A stretch of 64,000 nt of DNA from Rhynchopus euleeides (lineage: Eukaryota > Euglenozoa > Diplonemea > Diplonemida > Diplonemidae). The notes beneath the pieces were generated by a model, which was not told where the DNA came from, searched no databases, and saw only the letters and a list, made by a program, of their open reading frames with translations. The position numbers and the translations under genes were made by a program. Positions 20,101 to 32,200 of this stretch are shown here, piece after piece. The stretch spans positions 1,895,900-1,959,899 of the forward strand of contig OY723305.1 of assembly GCA_963210315.1 (NCBI GenBank). The letters are read 5' to 3'. Each line of letters starts with the position of its first letter. Position 1 is the stretch's first letter.

Positions 20101-22022
20101 GCTGGTCGAGCGCTCCACTGCCAGGCTGTACTGCCCGCACGACTCCTGCAGGACGTCCCTCATGCAGGCGGGCATCCCCATCCTGCCGACGTCGATGAAG
20201 GATCACCTCAACCGACACCTCGAGAAGGGGGACGTCTTGAGCAGGGGGACGCTCCGGGCCCTCAAATTCGCCCAGTGCCTCAAGTGCGATAAGGTGATCA
20301 CGCTTGGAGACCACCAGTCCTGCACCGCCTGCCGCAAAGACCTCGAGCCCGAGCCGGAGGCGCAGGCCGTGGGGGCGGACATCCCGGCTGGGGAACTCCC
20401 CTCCGTCGAGGAACTCCGCCGGCACAACATCCGGGTCTGGGAAAAGGTGCCAAAGCCGCTCGTCAAGGCATGGACCGCGGCGCTCAGCGAGGCCGCACGG
20501 GAGACCGCCGCACGCAACTCCGTCGCAGCGTGGACCATCCTCCTCATGGCCCCGCTCGTCCTCCTCCGCTCGGCGAGGATGGGGGGAGCGAAGAGCAAGG
20601 TCACCCTCCGCGAGCGCCAGAAGGTTTTCGACCGGTGGAAGAGGGGCGAGTACGCCACGCTCTGGGAGGAGGCCCGCGAGGCCAGCAAGCGCCAGGGGGG
20701 CACGGGGTCCCGCGGGAGCGCACCGCCGCGCTTGTCCGATGAGGAGAGATGGGAGCGGCGGGTCGGTCAACTGGCGCGGCAGAACCGGGTCTCAGCAGCC
20801 CACAAGCACCTCGTCCCGGCCAAAGTCGCCCCCAGCACGACGGAGACCCTGAAGAAGCTGCAGGGCAAACACCCGGAGGGTGGAGCGGTCCACCTGGAGC
20901 GGACCGTGCCCGCGGAGAAGTGCAAGGCGTTCACGCCGGCTGACGTCTTCCGAGCGGTGAAGTCCTTCCCCAACGGGTCGTCGGGCGGGCAGATGGGTTT
21001 GCGTCCAGACCACGTCCGCCAAGCCCTGGAGTGCAAGGATGCGCTGGGAGCCAAGCCGACGGCCATGCTCACCCAGGTCATTAACCGGATGGTCAAGGGT
21101 GCCGTGCCCCAGGAGGTGATGCCTGTGCTCGGGGGCGCGAAGCTTTCGGCCCTGGTGAAGGGTGACGAGGACGTTCGGCCCATTGCCTGCGGAGAGACGC
21201 TCCGACGCCTCGCCGCAAAACTCCTCTCGACGCGTCATAAGGGGGACGCGCGGCGCATCCTCATGCGGGGTCGCCAAGTTGGGGTAGCTGTGCAGAGGGG
21301 GCTGGAGGCCGCGGCGTCAGTAGTGGCGCAGTACGCGGAGCGCTCGAGGGAAAAGGAGGACGCCGTGATCCTCAAGATCGACTACGCCAACGCGTTCAAC
21401 TCGATCGACCGCGGGACCTTCCTCAAGGTCGTCGAGAGGCACATCCCCGGCCTGCTGCCCTTCGTCGCGTGGTGTTACGACTCCCCCTCCACCCTCACCT
21501 ACGGCGAAGGGGTGGTGTCTTCATCGTGTGGGGTGCAGCAAGGCGACCCCCTCGGGCCCCTCCTCTTCTCATTGGGGATAAAGGAGATTGCGGAGGAGCT
21601 GAAGAAGCGCACGGACCTCGACGGGTCGCTGTTCTACCTCGACGACGGGGTGATCATGGGCCCAGCGTGCGCCGTCAGAGCCGCCCTCGACTACGTCATC
21701 CAGGCCAGCACGGAGAGGGGGCTGGAGGTTAAACTCAGCAAGTGCGAGCTGATCGACCTCTGCGAGCAGTCCCTCGAGGCCCTCGAAGAGGAGGGCTTTT
21801 CCCTACGGCTCCCCGAGGACGAGGACAAGGTGGGCATCGTGTACAGGGCGGGCCGCAACTTCACCCTCCTCGGCGCACCGATCGGGTCGGCAGCCTTCTG
21901 CGAGAGCTACATGGACAAGAAGCTCTTGGAGTTCCAGCCGTACCTCGACGCCTTGGCCAAGCTCCAGGACAAGCAGGTCGGCCTCGCCCTTCTCCGCCAC
22001 TGCGAGGGGTTCGCCCGCCTCG
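17190..22022 (+). mobile_element. LINE-B copy 1, 3'-truncated
   Basis: Starts at the recurrent 5' end CAACGATTTCTTAAGC. The 5' UTR is pyrimidine-rich. The coding region is nearly identical to copy 3 until 22022, in the RT thumb region. There copy 2 begins head-to-tail. The missing 3' half of this copy is not found on the far side of copy 2, so this is not a simple insertion. Confidence 0.8.
17516..22022 (+). pseudogene. LINE-B polyprotein, copy 1, truncated after the RT core
   Basis: ATG at 17516 (context CGCGATGG). It contains the Pro-rich N-terminus, the first OTU-like domain, zinc fingers and the RT including the YLDDG active site. It lacks the CCHC knuckle, the restriction-like endonuclease and the second OTU module. 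The frame runs on into the 5' UTR of copy 2, which adds meaningless residues. It differs from copy 3 by only scattered substitutions, for example Arg for Cys near 18650. Confidence 0.75.
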
Positions 22023-22023
22023 A

Positions 22024-25000
22024 CCAACGATTTCTTAAGCTACAGTTTCTGTACTTCATTGGTATACACACTCGCGCTCCCCCCCCCCCTGGTCGGTTGG
22101 GTCGGTTGGGTTCTCCCCTCCCCTTTCAAAAACCCATCCCTCTCCCTCCTCTCCCCCATCCCTTTTCCCCTTTCCAAACTTCTTCTTGATCTTGCGGGGG
22201 GGCAGAGTCGGGAGGGCTGGTTGGGCCAATAACTTCTTCCCAAACAAAAAAACCACTCCCCCTTGGGACGCTTGTCCCTCGGGCTCTGTTCCCCCCTCCC
22301 TTCCCAGTCCCCCCCTTCCCACCCCCGACACACGCGAGCGCGAGTCGCGATGGAGGCGCGAGACGTGCCTGGCCGTGGGCACGCGAGGAGGCGAGGGCAG
22401 TGGGCCCTCATGGCGCTGCTGGTGGCGGCGCTCCCGCCCCCAGCGGGTGAGCAGCCCGGGTCGCCCCCGGTAGCGAGGGAGACGGGGGGGTCGCAGCCCC
22501 CCACACGAGTGCAGCCCGGGCCGCCCCCGGTAGCGGCAGAAGCGCGGGGGTCGCAACCCCCCGCACGAGTGCAGCCCGGGCCGCCCCCGGTAGCGGCGAG
22601 AGCAGCAGCGCCGGGGCAGGCAGGGCCGGGGGAGGGTGGGTTCCACACGGGCCCCCCAACAACAGCACACCGGTCTGACCCACCGGCTTTATGCACCCCC
22701 CAACGGCACTCCCCGACGGCTGCGGAAGGGTCGCGGCCCCCCCTCGTGCAGGCAGCGGCGGTCACCGTTGCAGAGGGAGCAGCAGAGGCAGCAGCAGGGC
22801 GGGTGACAGCTTCCCGCCCCAACCCCCTCCCTCACGTCATGTGGGGGGTCGGCTGGGCGTGGGGGTCAGGGCGGGTGGTGGGAGGCCTCCCCCCCCCCAG
22901 GGGGGACTCGTTCGGGTGGGAGGGTGTGTTAGGACAGTATGGGGCAGGGGAGGGAAGGGCCAATATACCACACCCCCGACTCCCGTGCTTTTTTGTCCCC
23001 CCACCCGCTCAGTCCCACGCTCCCCCCGCTGCCCTCCCCCTTATCGCATCGCAACATCCCCCCACATTCCGTCTCTCACGTTCTCCCCCTCCGTCTCCGC
23101 CCCCCAGTGCACCAGGGGTGGAGGGGCAAGCTGGGGTTTTCGAGTATAGCGGGCCCAGTCCCCACCTCGCACCATGTAACTCCCTCGTGCCCCATCCACT
23201 CATCTCCTGCCCCCCCTCCTCACACGTTCCCCCAGCCCAAGTGTCACCGCACCTTGCCATCACGGGGAAAATCGGGGATAGTGGGGCAGGCGGGGATCTC
23301 GCCCCCGGCGCCCCCACCGACGCACCGCCCCGCCGCCCCACCACCCCAGCCGCTGAGCAGCAGGGAGAGCTGTACTCCCAGCAGGGAAACAACGCCAGCG
23401 GTGCCCCGGCAGGGGACCGATCCACTAGTCAGGGTACGTGGATGCCAGCATGTCGGGGCTGGTCTGGGGACCCTCCTGTTGGAGCGGAGTGCAGCTCGGG
23501 CGTCCCAACTGCTCGTGGCTGGGGTTTACCCCCTGGCGCCCTGGCAGAGGGCTGGGACGACGGCGAGAGGCGCAGGTGGGTGCGGATGCGCCTCCCCAGG
23601 CAGTGGAGACGGCCGCGGGCTCGGGCAGTCCGCCGCGCGGCGATGAAGCGTCGCGCCCCCAGTCGCCAGCGGGCAGGCCTGCGCGGGACGTCCCCCCCCT
23701 CCCTTCGAGGGGTGATCTGGTCCCTCCTCCGACAGGCGATGTGGAGGCCGCTCATGTGGGGGCTCCGGTCATACGCGTCTCCCCAGAGCTGGGTGGGCCT
23801 AGCGAGGGCGGCGGTGTCGGCGTGCAGGCGGGGTCTGAGCGAAGCGAGTAGGGACTGCTGGTCCGTAGTGGCGCGCCTGTGTGGTCGGGCCCCGCGCCGT
23901 CACGGGATGTCACGCCGCCCTCGGCACTGGGTCGCCCGGCGTCCCGCGAGGCCGATGTGCCTGAGGCGCCGGGCCGTCAGGGGCATCCGCCTCCACGCGA
24001 GGGCCCTCCACTCCCCTTCGTCCCTCCCAGGCACGCGTTGGACCGGAGGGGGGCGGCTGGCTTGGGACAGACAAGATGAGATCCTGTTCGACTGGCTCGT
24101 CTTCCGCGAGGATCTGGCCAGAGACACCTTGGAGAGGGTGCTGACGAGACATGTCGCCGACGACCCCAGGGCGTCCCTCCCGGACCTCGCGGCGGCCCGG
24201 ACCAGGGTGCGGAGGAAGCTGGAGGCCCTGCCTTTGCCCGACTACGCCCCTGTTTGGACTGAGCCGAGCCCGGCTCTGCGGGATACCCCTGGCGGACCAA
24301 CGGAAGGCGCCCACATCCCATGCGACGCGATGCGCGGTGGCGCTGACGACGATGACGCCATGGGAGAAGCGCAAGGCGAGAGGGATGCGGTTGATGACCT
24401 CCTCAGGGATTTCGGGGCGACCCGCGTGCCCAACGCGGCGCAGGGCGACTGCGGTTTCTTCGCCATCGGGGTCCCCGCAGCAGACATCGCACTCAGGCGC
24501 CAGGACCTCTCGGAGGCTGCGAAGAAGTTGCAGGCACTCACAGACCTTTTCGGCGGAGACAAGGCCCAACACCTCGCCTATGCAGCCAACCTCGCCAGGC
24601 CCAGCAGCTGGATGGATCACCTCGCGCTGCAACTCGCGGCCAGGGTGTGGAGCATTCACATCGTCGTGGTCCAGGGCGGCGAGCACCCCATCGTCTCCAT
24701 CCGCCCAGCGAAGGTGCCCGACAAGGAGCTTCTGCAGAAGACCAGGGTGATAGCCCTGACGGGGCAGCATTTCGAGGGTGTCAGCATCCCGCGGGCCGAG
24801 CTGCACGGGCTGGTCAACAGAGCCGAGCCGGCCTTCCTCACGCGGTCCAACGCGAGGATGGCGGAGCTGCAGACTGCTGAGGGGCAGGAGGAGCTCGACG
24901 TGGGGTCAAAGCTGGTCGAGCGCTCCACTGCCAGGCTGTACTGCCCGCACGACTCCTGCAGGACGTCCCTCATGCAGGCGGGCATCCCCATCCTGCCGAC

Positions 25001-27916
25001 GTCGATGAAGGATCACCTCAACCGACACCTCGAGAAGGGGGACGTCTTGAGCAGGGGGACGCTCCGGGCCCTCAAATTCGCCCAGTGCCTCAAGTGCGAT
25101 AAGGTGATCACGCTTGGAGACCACCAGTCCTGCACCGCCTGCCGCAAAGACCTCGAGCCCGAGCCGGAGGCGCAGGCCGTGGGGGCGGACATCCCGGCTG
25201 GGGAACTCCCCTCCGTCGAGGAACTCCGCCGGCACAACATCCGGGTCTGGGAAAAGGTGCCAAAGCCGCTCGTCAAGGCATGGACCGCGGCCCTCAGCGA
25301 GGCCGCACGGGAGACCGCCGCACGCAACTCCGTCGCAGCGTGGACCATCCTCCTCATGGCCCCGCTCGTCCTCCTCCGCTCGGCGAGGATGGGGGGAGCG
25401 AAGAGCAAGGTCACCCTCCGCGAGCGCCAGAAGGTTTTCGACCGGTGGAAGAGGGGCGAGTACGCCACGCTCTGGGAGGAGGCCCGCGAGGCCAGCAAGC
25501 GCCAGGGGGGCACGGGGTCCCGCGGGAGCGCACCGCCGCGCTTGTCCGATGAGGAGAGATGGGAGCGGCGGGTCGGTCAACTGGCGCGGCAGAACCGGGT
25601 CTCAGCAGCCCACAAGCACCTCGTCCCGGCCAAAGTCGCCCCCAGCACGACGGAGACCCTGAAGAAGCTGCAGGGCAAACACCCGGAGGGTGGAGCGGTC
25701 CACCTGGAGCGGACCGTGCCCGCGGAGAAGTGCAAGGCGTTCACGCCGGCTGACGTCTTCCGAGCGGTGAAGTCCTTCCCCAACGGGTCGTCGGGCGGGC
25801 AGATGGGGTTGCGTCCAGACCACGTCCGCCAAGCCCTGGAGTGCAAGGATGCGCTGGGAGCCAAGCCGACGGCCATGCTCACCCAGGTCATTAACCGGAT
25901 GGTCAAGGGTGCCGTGCCCCAGGAGGTGATGCCTGTGCTCGGGGGCGCGAAGCTTTCGGCCCTGGTGAAGGGTGACGAGGACGTTCGGCCCATTGCCTGC
26001 GGAGAGACGCTCCGACGCCTCGCCGCAAAACTCCTCTCGACGCGTCATAAGGGGGACGCGCGGCGCATCCTCATGCGGGGTCGCCAAGTTGGGGTAGCTG
26101 TGCAGAGGGGGCTGGAGGCCGCGGCGTCAGTAGTGGCGCAGTACGCGGAGCGCTCGAGGGAAAAGGAGGACGCCGTGATCCTCAAGATCGACTACGCCAA
26201 CGCGTTCAACTCGATCGACCGCGGGACCTTCCTCAAGGTCGTCGAGAGGCACATCCCCGGCCTGCTGCCCTTCGTCGCGTGGTGTTACGACTCCCCCTCC
26301 ACCCTCACCTACGGCGAAGGGGTGGTGTCTTCATCGTGTGGGGTGCAGCAAGGCGACCCCCTCGGGCCCCTCCTCTTCTCATTGGGGATAAAGGAGATTG
26401 CGGAGGAGCTGAAGAAGCGCACGGACCTCGACGGGTCGCTGTTCTACCTCGACGACGGGGTGATCATGGGCCCAGCGTGCGCCGTCAGAGCCGCCCTCGA
26501 CTACGTCATCCAGGCCAGCACGGAGAGGGGGCTGGAGGTTAAACTCAGCAAGTGCGAGCTGATCGACCTCTGCGAGCAGTCCCTCGAGGCCCTCGAAGAG
26601 GAGGGCTTTTCCCTACGGCTCCCCGAGGACGAGGACAAGGTGGGCATCGTGTACAGGGCGGGCCGCAACTTCACCCTCCTCGGCGCACCGATCGGGTCAG
26701 CAGCCTTCTGCGAGAGCTACATGGACAAGAAGCTCTTGGAGTTCCAGCCGTACCTCGACGCCTTGGCCAAGCTCCAGGACAAGCAGGTCGGCCTCGCCCT
26801 TCTCCGCCACTGCGAGGGGTTCGCCCGCCTCGTGTTTTACATGAGGGCTATGGGACACAAGGGGGTTACGGAGTACCTCCGGAAGAGCGACGCCTCCGTG
26901 GAGAAGTGCCTCGCCCGGATCCTCGCCCTCGAGGACGACGTGCTGCCGGAATCAGTCATGCGGCAGGCCACCATGCCGGTGAGGCTCGGGGGCCTGGGGA
27001 TTCGACGCGCCGCCGAACACTGGCATGCAGCCGCCCTGGCGTCCACGGCGAACGGCCACTCCTTGTGCCGGGAGCTCGACCCCAACTTCACGTGGGATGA
27101 GGAGGGATGGGAGACCACCTGCCTCGCTCACAACAACGCTGTGGACGAGGACGAACGGCGCGACCCCACGCAAGCCCCCGTGGGGGATGTCGAGCAGAGG
27201 GAACTCTCCCGCGCGATCGTCAGCCGCCAGTACCGCGAGCTGTTCGAAGAGTCCGACGCCCACGACAGAGCCCGCCTGCGATCGCTGTCGCTGCCCCACG
27301 CCGGCGCTTTCCTCGGGGGGAAGCTCTCGGAGAACAGCCGCATCGAGGGTCGCCAGATGATCGCCGTGTCACGCGCCCGCCTTGGCATTCCCCTCTTCGA
27401 GCCGGATACCGTCTGCGAGAAGTGCGGCAGGGAACTGGACGAGATGGGAACCCACGCCTTCGACTGCAACCAGGGCGGGGCTTTAACCCGCAGACACGAC
27501 GCCACCCGGGACGCCCTGTTCGCCCTGGCACAGGAGGCGGGCACGAACCCCGAGATGGAGTCTCTGCATCTCCTGCAGGATGGGCAGCGCCCGGGCGACC
27601 TCGTGACTAGGAGGATCTGGCCACGAGTCATTGACATCACCGTCAAGAACCCCGTGGCCGCTTCTTACGTGCAGGCGGCAGCCCGTTTCACGGGAGCGGC
27701 GGCAGCCCAGGGCGAGGCGACGAAGAACCGGCAGTACCGGGACGCGTGTGCGGCGCGAGGCCTCGTGTTCGCCCCCTACGCCATGGAGTTGTTCGGCGGC
27801 CTCGCCCCCTCGGCACACTCCGTCTTCTCGAAGCTCGGGCGCCTTGCGGCGGAGCGGACAGGAGCGAGCCGAGTGCAGCTGACGCAGGAGTACGCGTGCA
27901 GGGTGAACTCCGCCTT
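22024..27916 (+). mobile_element. LINE-B copy 2, 3'-truncated after the endonuclease
   Basis: Begins with the same CAACGATTT end. Relative to copies 1 and 3 it lacks 24 bp (8 residues) in the Ala-rich stretch near 22609. It ends at CTCCGCCTT (27916) followed by T residues. This is the same point at which other LINE-B pieces begin. It lacks the second OTU module and the 3' UTR. Confidence 0.8.
22350..27916 (+). pseudogene. LINE-B polyprotein, copy 2 (OTU-ZnF-RT-endonuclease), no C-terminal module
   Basis: ATG at 22350. OTU-N, fingers, RT, CCHC knuckle and restriction-like endonuclease are all intact and in frame. The protein is cut about five residues after the endonuclease region and then reads into unrelated repeats up to 28406. 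It could still encode an active RT/endonuclease core if expressed. Confidence 0.7.
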
Positions 27917-27991
27917 TTTTTTCAAATCCCTCTCTCTCATGCGCTCTCTGGGCACAATGGCCTGTGTCTCATCCCATCCACCTTTTTTTTT
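27917..27991 (-). repeat. Short LINE-B 3' end fragment with T-tails
   Basis: A 59-bp piece of the LINE-B 3' UTR in reverse orientation (27924-27982). T-runs lie on its left (its own tail, after a 3' end at GGGATTTG) and on its right (the tail of the next element). Confidence 0.65.
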
Positions 27992-28302
27992 GGTACCCGG
28001 GGGCGAACCGGGGGACTGCTACACTCCTTTCTCTGCTCACGGGTGTCTGCTGCATGTCGAGGCGAGAAGCAAGGTGACATGCAGGGCGGAAGCCATCGAC
28101 ACCCGTGTTGTTGGTCATCTGCTGCAGAGGCTAGAGAGCCGTGTACTCGGCATGTTCGAACAACAATGGCTGGGCGTCCTCTCCAGTCTCCTCCCAAGGG
28201 GTGACCATCGAAAACGCCCACGGCTGGAAACGCGCAAAAAACAGGGTCGAGAGTTTCCCAGTCGAGCGGTTCCCAAGACCGAGCGGTCCATCCTCCTTTT
28301 TT
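27992..28302 (-). repeat. SINE-like repeat S, copy 2
   Basis: Near full-length S in reverse orientation. The poly(A) side is the T-run ending at 27991, and the S 5' end lies at about 28295. It aligns with copy 1 throughout but with many substitutions, so S is older or faster-diverging than LINE-B. No target duplication is obvious. Confidence 0.6.
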
Positions 28303-28860
28303 ATTGGCCTCAAATCCCTCTCTCTCATGCGCTCTCTGGGCACAATGGCCTGTGTCTCATCCCATCCACCACCAAACCTCCCAGGCACAACGAGACAAGG
28401 TCTTGACACACATCCTCACTTCCCCAGACCCCGACCGCCCTCTTCCATCCCATGACCCAGTCCGAAGGCAAATAAGCGTGAAAGGTAATGCAGAAGGACA
28501 AGAATAGCAGTGACGGTGGATCCAGGGAGCCAAATTTCCTGGATTACTGGTGCCATGGTGCTCATGGGGGCCAAAACCAGGGCGATCTCCTGTAGGGATG
28601 GCACTTTGACGAGGCTCCCTGGGTCCGCCTATCGGGGGCGCCAAAACGGGCAACGACGGGGGTAAAAAGGGATGAGGCGGGAGGGCACCTGGAGGGGGGA
28701 CCCGTGACCTGGCAGAGAAGGTAACGAAACGCGGGGCAGAGGGGCATGCAGTGACGGCGGTGGGTCCTGTGAGTTGGGATGCCTATTCCCTGGTGCTGTG
28801 GTGCTCACAGGGCCGGGGACAGGGGGTCTCGTTGAGGGACAACACTGAACTGACTCGCCG
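28303..28860 (-). repeat. LINE-B 3' UTR fragment upstream of copy 3
   Basis: Reverse complement of the 3' UTR, with its 3' end at GAGGCCAATAAAAAA (minus strand). It ends near 28860, where ACTCGCCGGGG is repeated about three times up to the start of copy 3. As with copy 1, a reversed 3' UTR lies head-to-head with a plus-strand copy. Confidence 0.7.
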
Positions 28861-29212
28861 GGGACTCGCCGGGGACTCGCCGGGACCAACGATTTCTTAA
28901 GCTACAGTTTCTGTACTTCATTGGTATACACACTCGCGCTCCCCCCCCCCCCTGGTCGGTTGGGTCGGTTGGGTTCTCCCCTCCCCTTTCAAAAACCCAT
29001 CCCTCTCCCTCCTCTCCCCCATCCCTTTTCCCCTTTCCAAACTTCTTCTTGATCTTGCGGGGGGGCAGAGTCGGGAGGGCTGGTTGGGCCAATAACTTCT
29101 TCCCAAACAAAAAAACCACTCCCCCTTGGGACGCTTGTCCCTCGGGCTCTGTTCCCCCCTCCCTTCCCAGTCCCCCCCTTCCCACCCCCGACACACGCGA
29201 GCGCGAGTCGCG

Positions 29213-32200
29213 ATGGAGGCGCGAGACGTGCCTGGCCGTGGGCACGCGAGGAGGCGAGGGCAGTGGGCCCTCATGGCGCTGCTGGTGGCGGCGCTCCCGC
29301 CCCCAGCGGGTGAGCAGCCCGGGTCGCCCCCGGTAGCGAGGGAGACGGGGGGGTCGCAGCCCCCCACACGAGTGCAGCCCGGGCCGCCCCCGGTAGCGGC
29401 AGAAGCGCGGGGGTCGCAACCCCCCGCACGAGTGCAGCCCGGGCCGCCCCCGGTAGCGGCGAGAGCAGCAGCGACGGCAGCGGCGGCGTCGGCAGCGCCG
29501 GGGCAGGCAGGGCCGGGGGAGGGTGGGTTCCACACGGGCCCCCCAACAACAGCACACCGGTCTGACCCACCGGCTTTATGCACCCCCCAACGGCACTCCC
29601 CGACGGCTGCGGAAGGGTCGCGGCCCCCCCTCGTGCAGGCAGCGGCGGTCACCGTTGCAGAGGGAGCAGCAGAGGCAGCAGCAGGGCGGGTGACAGCTTC
29701 CCGCCCCAACCCCCTCCCTCACGTCATGTGGGGGGTCGGCTGGGCGTGGGGGTCAGGGCGGGTGGTGGGAGGCCTCCCCCCCCCCAGGGGGGACTCGTTC
29801 GGGTGGGAGGGTGTGTTAGGACAGTATGGGGCAGGGGAGGGAAGGGCCAATATACCACACCCCCGACTCCCGTGCTTTTTTGTCCCCCCACCCGCTCAGT
29901 CCCACGCTCCCCCCGCTGCCCTCCCCCTTATCGCATCGCAACATCCCCCCACATTCCGTCTCTCACGTTCTCCCCCTCCGTCTCCGCCCCCCAGTGCACC
30001 AGGGGTGGAGGGGCAAGCTGGGGTTTTCGAGTATAGCGGGCCCAGTCCCCACCTCGCACCATGTAACTCCCTCGTGCCCCATCCACTCATCTCCTGCCCC
30101 CCCTCCTCACACGTTCCCCCAGCCCAAGTGTCACCGCACCTTGCCATCACGGGGAAAATCGGGGATAGTGGGGCAGGCGGGGATCTCGCCCCCGGCGCCC
30201 CCACCGACGCACCGCCCCGCCGCCCCACCACCCCAGCCGCTGAGCAGCAGGGAGAGCTGTACTCCCAGCAGGGAAACAACGCCAGCGGTGCCCCGGCAGG
30301 GGACCGATCCACTAGTCAGGGTACGTGGATGCCAGCATGTCGGGGCTGGTCTGGGGACCCTCCTGTTGGAGCGGAGTGCAGCTCGGGCGTCCCAACTGCT
30401 CGTGGCTGGGGTTTACCCCCTGGCGCCCTGGCAGAGGGCTGGGACGACGGCGAGAGGCGCAGGTGGGTGCGGATGCGCCTCCCCAGGCAGTGGAGACGGC
30501 CGCGGGCTCGGGCAGTCCGCCGCGCGGCGATGAAGCGTCGCGCCCCCAGTCGCCAGCGGGCAGGCCTGCGCGGGACGTCCCCCCCCTCCCTTCGAGGGGT
30601 GATCTGGTCCCTCCTCCGACAGGCGATGTGGAGGCCGCTCATGTGGGGGCTCCGGTCATACGCGTCTCCCCAGAGCTGGGTGGGCCTAGCGAGGGCGGCG
30701 GTGTCGGCGTGCAGGCGGGGTCTGAGCGAAGCGAGTAGGGACTGCTGGTCCGTAGTGGCGCGCCTGTGTGGTCGGGCCCCGCGCCGTCACGGGATGTCAC
30801 GCCGCCCTCGGCACTGGGTCGCCCGGCGTCCCGCGAGGCCGATGTGCCTGAGGCGCCGGGCCGTCAGGGGCATCCGCCTCCACGCGAGGGCCCTCCACTC
30901 CCCTTCGTCCCTCCCAGGCACGCGTTGGACCGGAGGGGGGCGGCTGGCTTGGGACAGACAAGATGAGATCCTGTTCGACTGGCTCGTCTTCCGCGAGGAT
31001 CTGGCCAGAGACACCTTGGAGAGGGTGCTGACGAGACATGTCGCCGACGACCCCAGGGCGTCCCTCCCGGACCTCGCGGCGGCCCGGACCAGGGTGCGGA
31101 GGAAGCTGGAGGCCCTGCCTTTGCCCGACTACGCCCCTGTTTGGACTGAGCCGAGCCCGGCTCTGCGGGATACCCCTGGCGGACCAACGGAAGGCGCCCA
31201 CATCCCATGCGACGCGATGCGCGGTGGCGCTGACGACGATGACGCCATGGGAGAAGCGCAAGGCGAGAGGGATGCGGTTGATGACCTCCTCAGGGATTTC
31301 GGGGCGACCCGCGTGCCCAACGCGGCGCAGGGCGACTGCGGTTTCTTCGCCATCGGGGTCCCCGCAGCAGACATCGCACTCAGGCGCCAGGACCTCTCGG
31401 AGGCTGCGAAGAAGTTGCAGGCACTCACAGACCTTTTCGGCGGAGACAAGGCCCAACACCTCGCCTATGCAGCCAACCTCGCCAGGCCCAGCAGCTGGAT
31501 GGATCACCTCGCGCTGCAACTCGCGGCCAGGGTGTGGAGCATTCACATCGTCGTGGTCCAGGGCGGCGAGCACCCCATCGTCTCCATCCGCCCAGCGAAG
31601 GTGCCCGACAAGGAGCTTCTGCAGAAGACCAGGGTGATAGCCCTGACGGGGCAGCATTTCGAGGGTGTCAGCATCCCGCGGGCCGAGCTGCACGGGCTGG
31701 TCAACAGAGCCGAGCCGGCCTTCCTCACGCGGTCCAACGCGAGGATGGCGGAGCTGCAGACTGCTGAGGGGCAGGAGGAGCTCGACGTGGGGTCAAAGCT
31801 GGTCGAGCGCTCCACTGCCAGGCTGTACTGCCCGCACGACTCCTGCAGGACGTCCCTCATGCAGGCGGGCATCCCCATCCTGCCGACGTCGATGAAGGAT
31901 CACCTCAACCGACACCTCGAGAAGGGGGACGTCTTGAGCAGGGGGACGCTCCGGGCCCTCAAATTCGCCCAGTGCCTCAAGTGCGATAAGGTGATCACGC
32001 TTGGAGACCACCAGTCCTGCACCGCCTGCCGCAAAGACCTCGAGCCCGAGCCGGAGGCGCAGGCCGTGGGGGCGGACATCCCGGCTGGGGAACTCCCCTC
32101 CGTCGAGGAACTCCGCCGGCACAACATCCGGGTCTGGGAAAAGGTGCCAAAGCCGCTCGTCAAGGCATGGACCGCGGCCCTCAGCGAGGCCGCACGGGAG

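Noticed and set aside
29126-29212. LINE-B start 29 codons upstream of the ATG
   Set aside because: The upstream codon is TTG, not ATG. The ATG at 29213 has a good context and lies just after the pyrimidine-rich leader.
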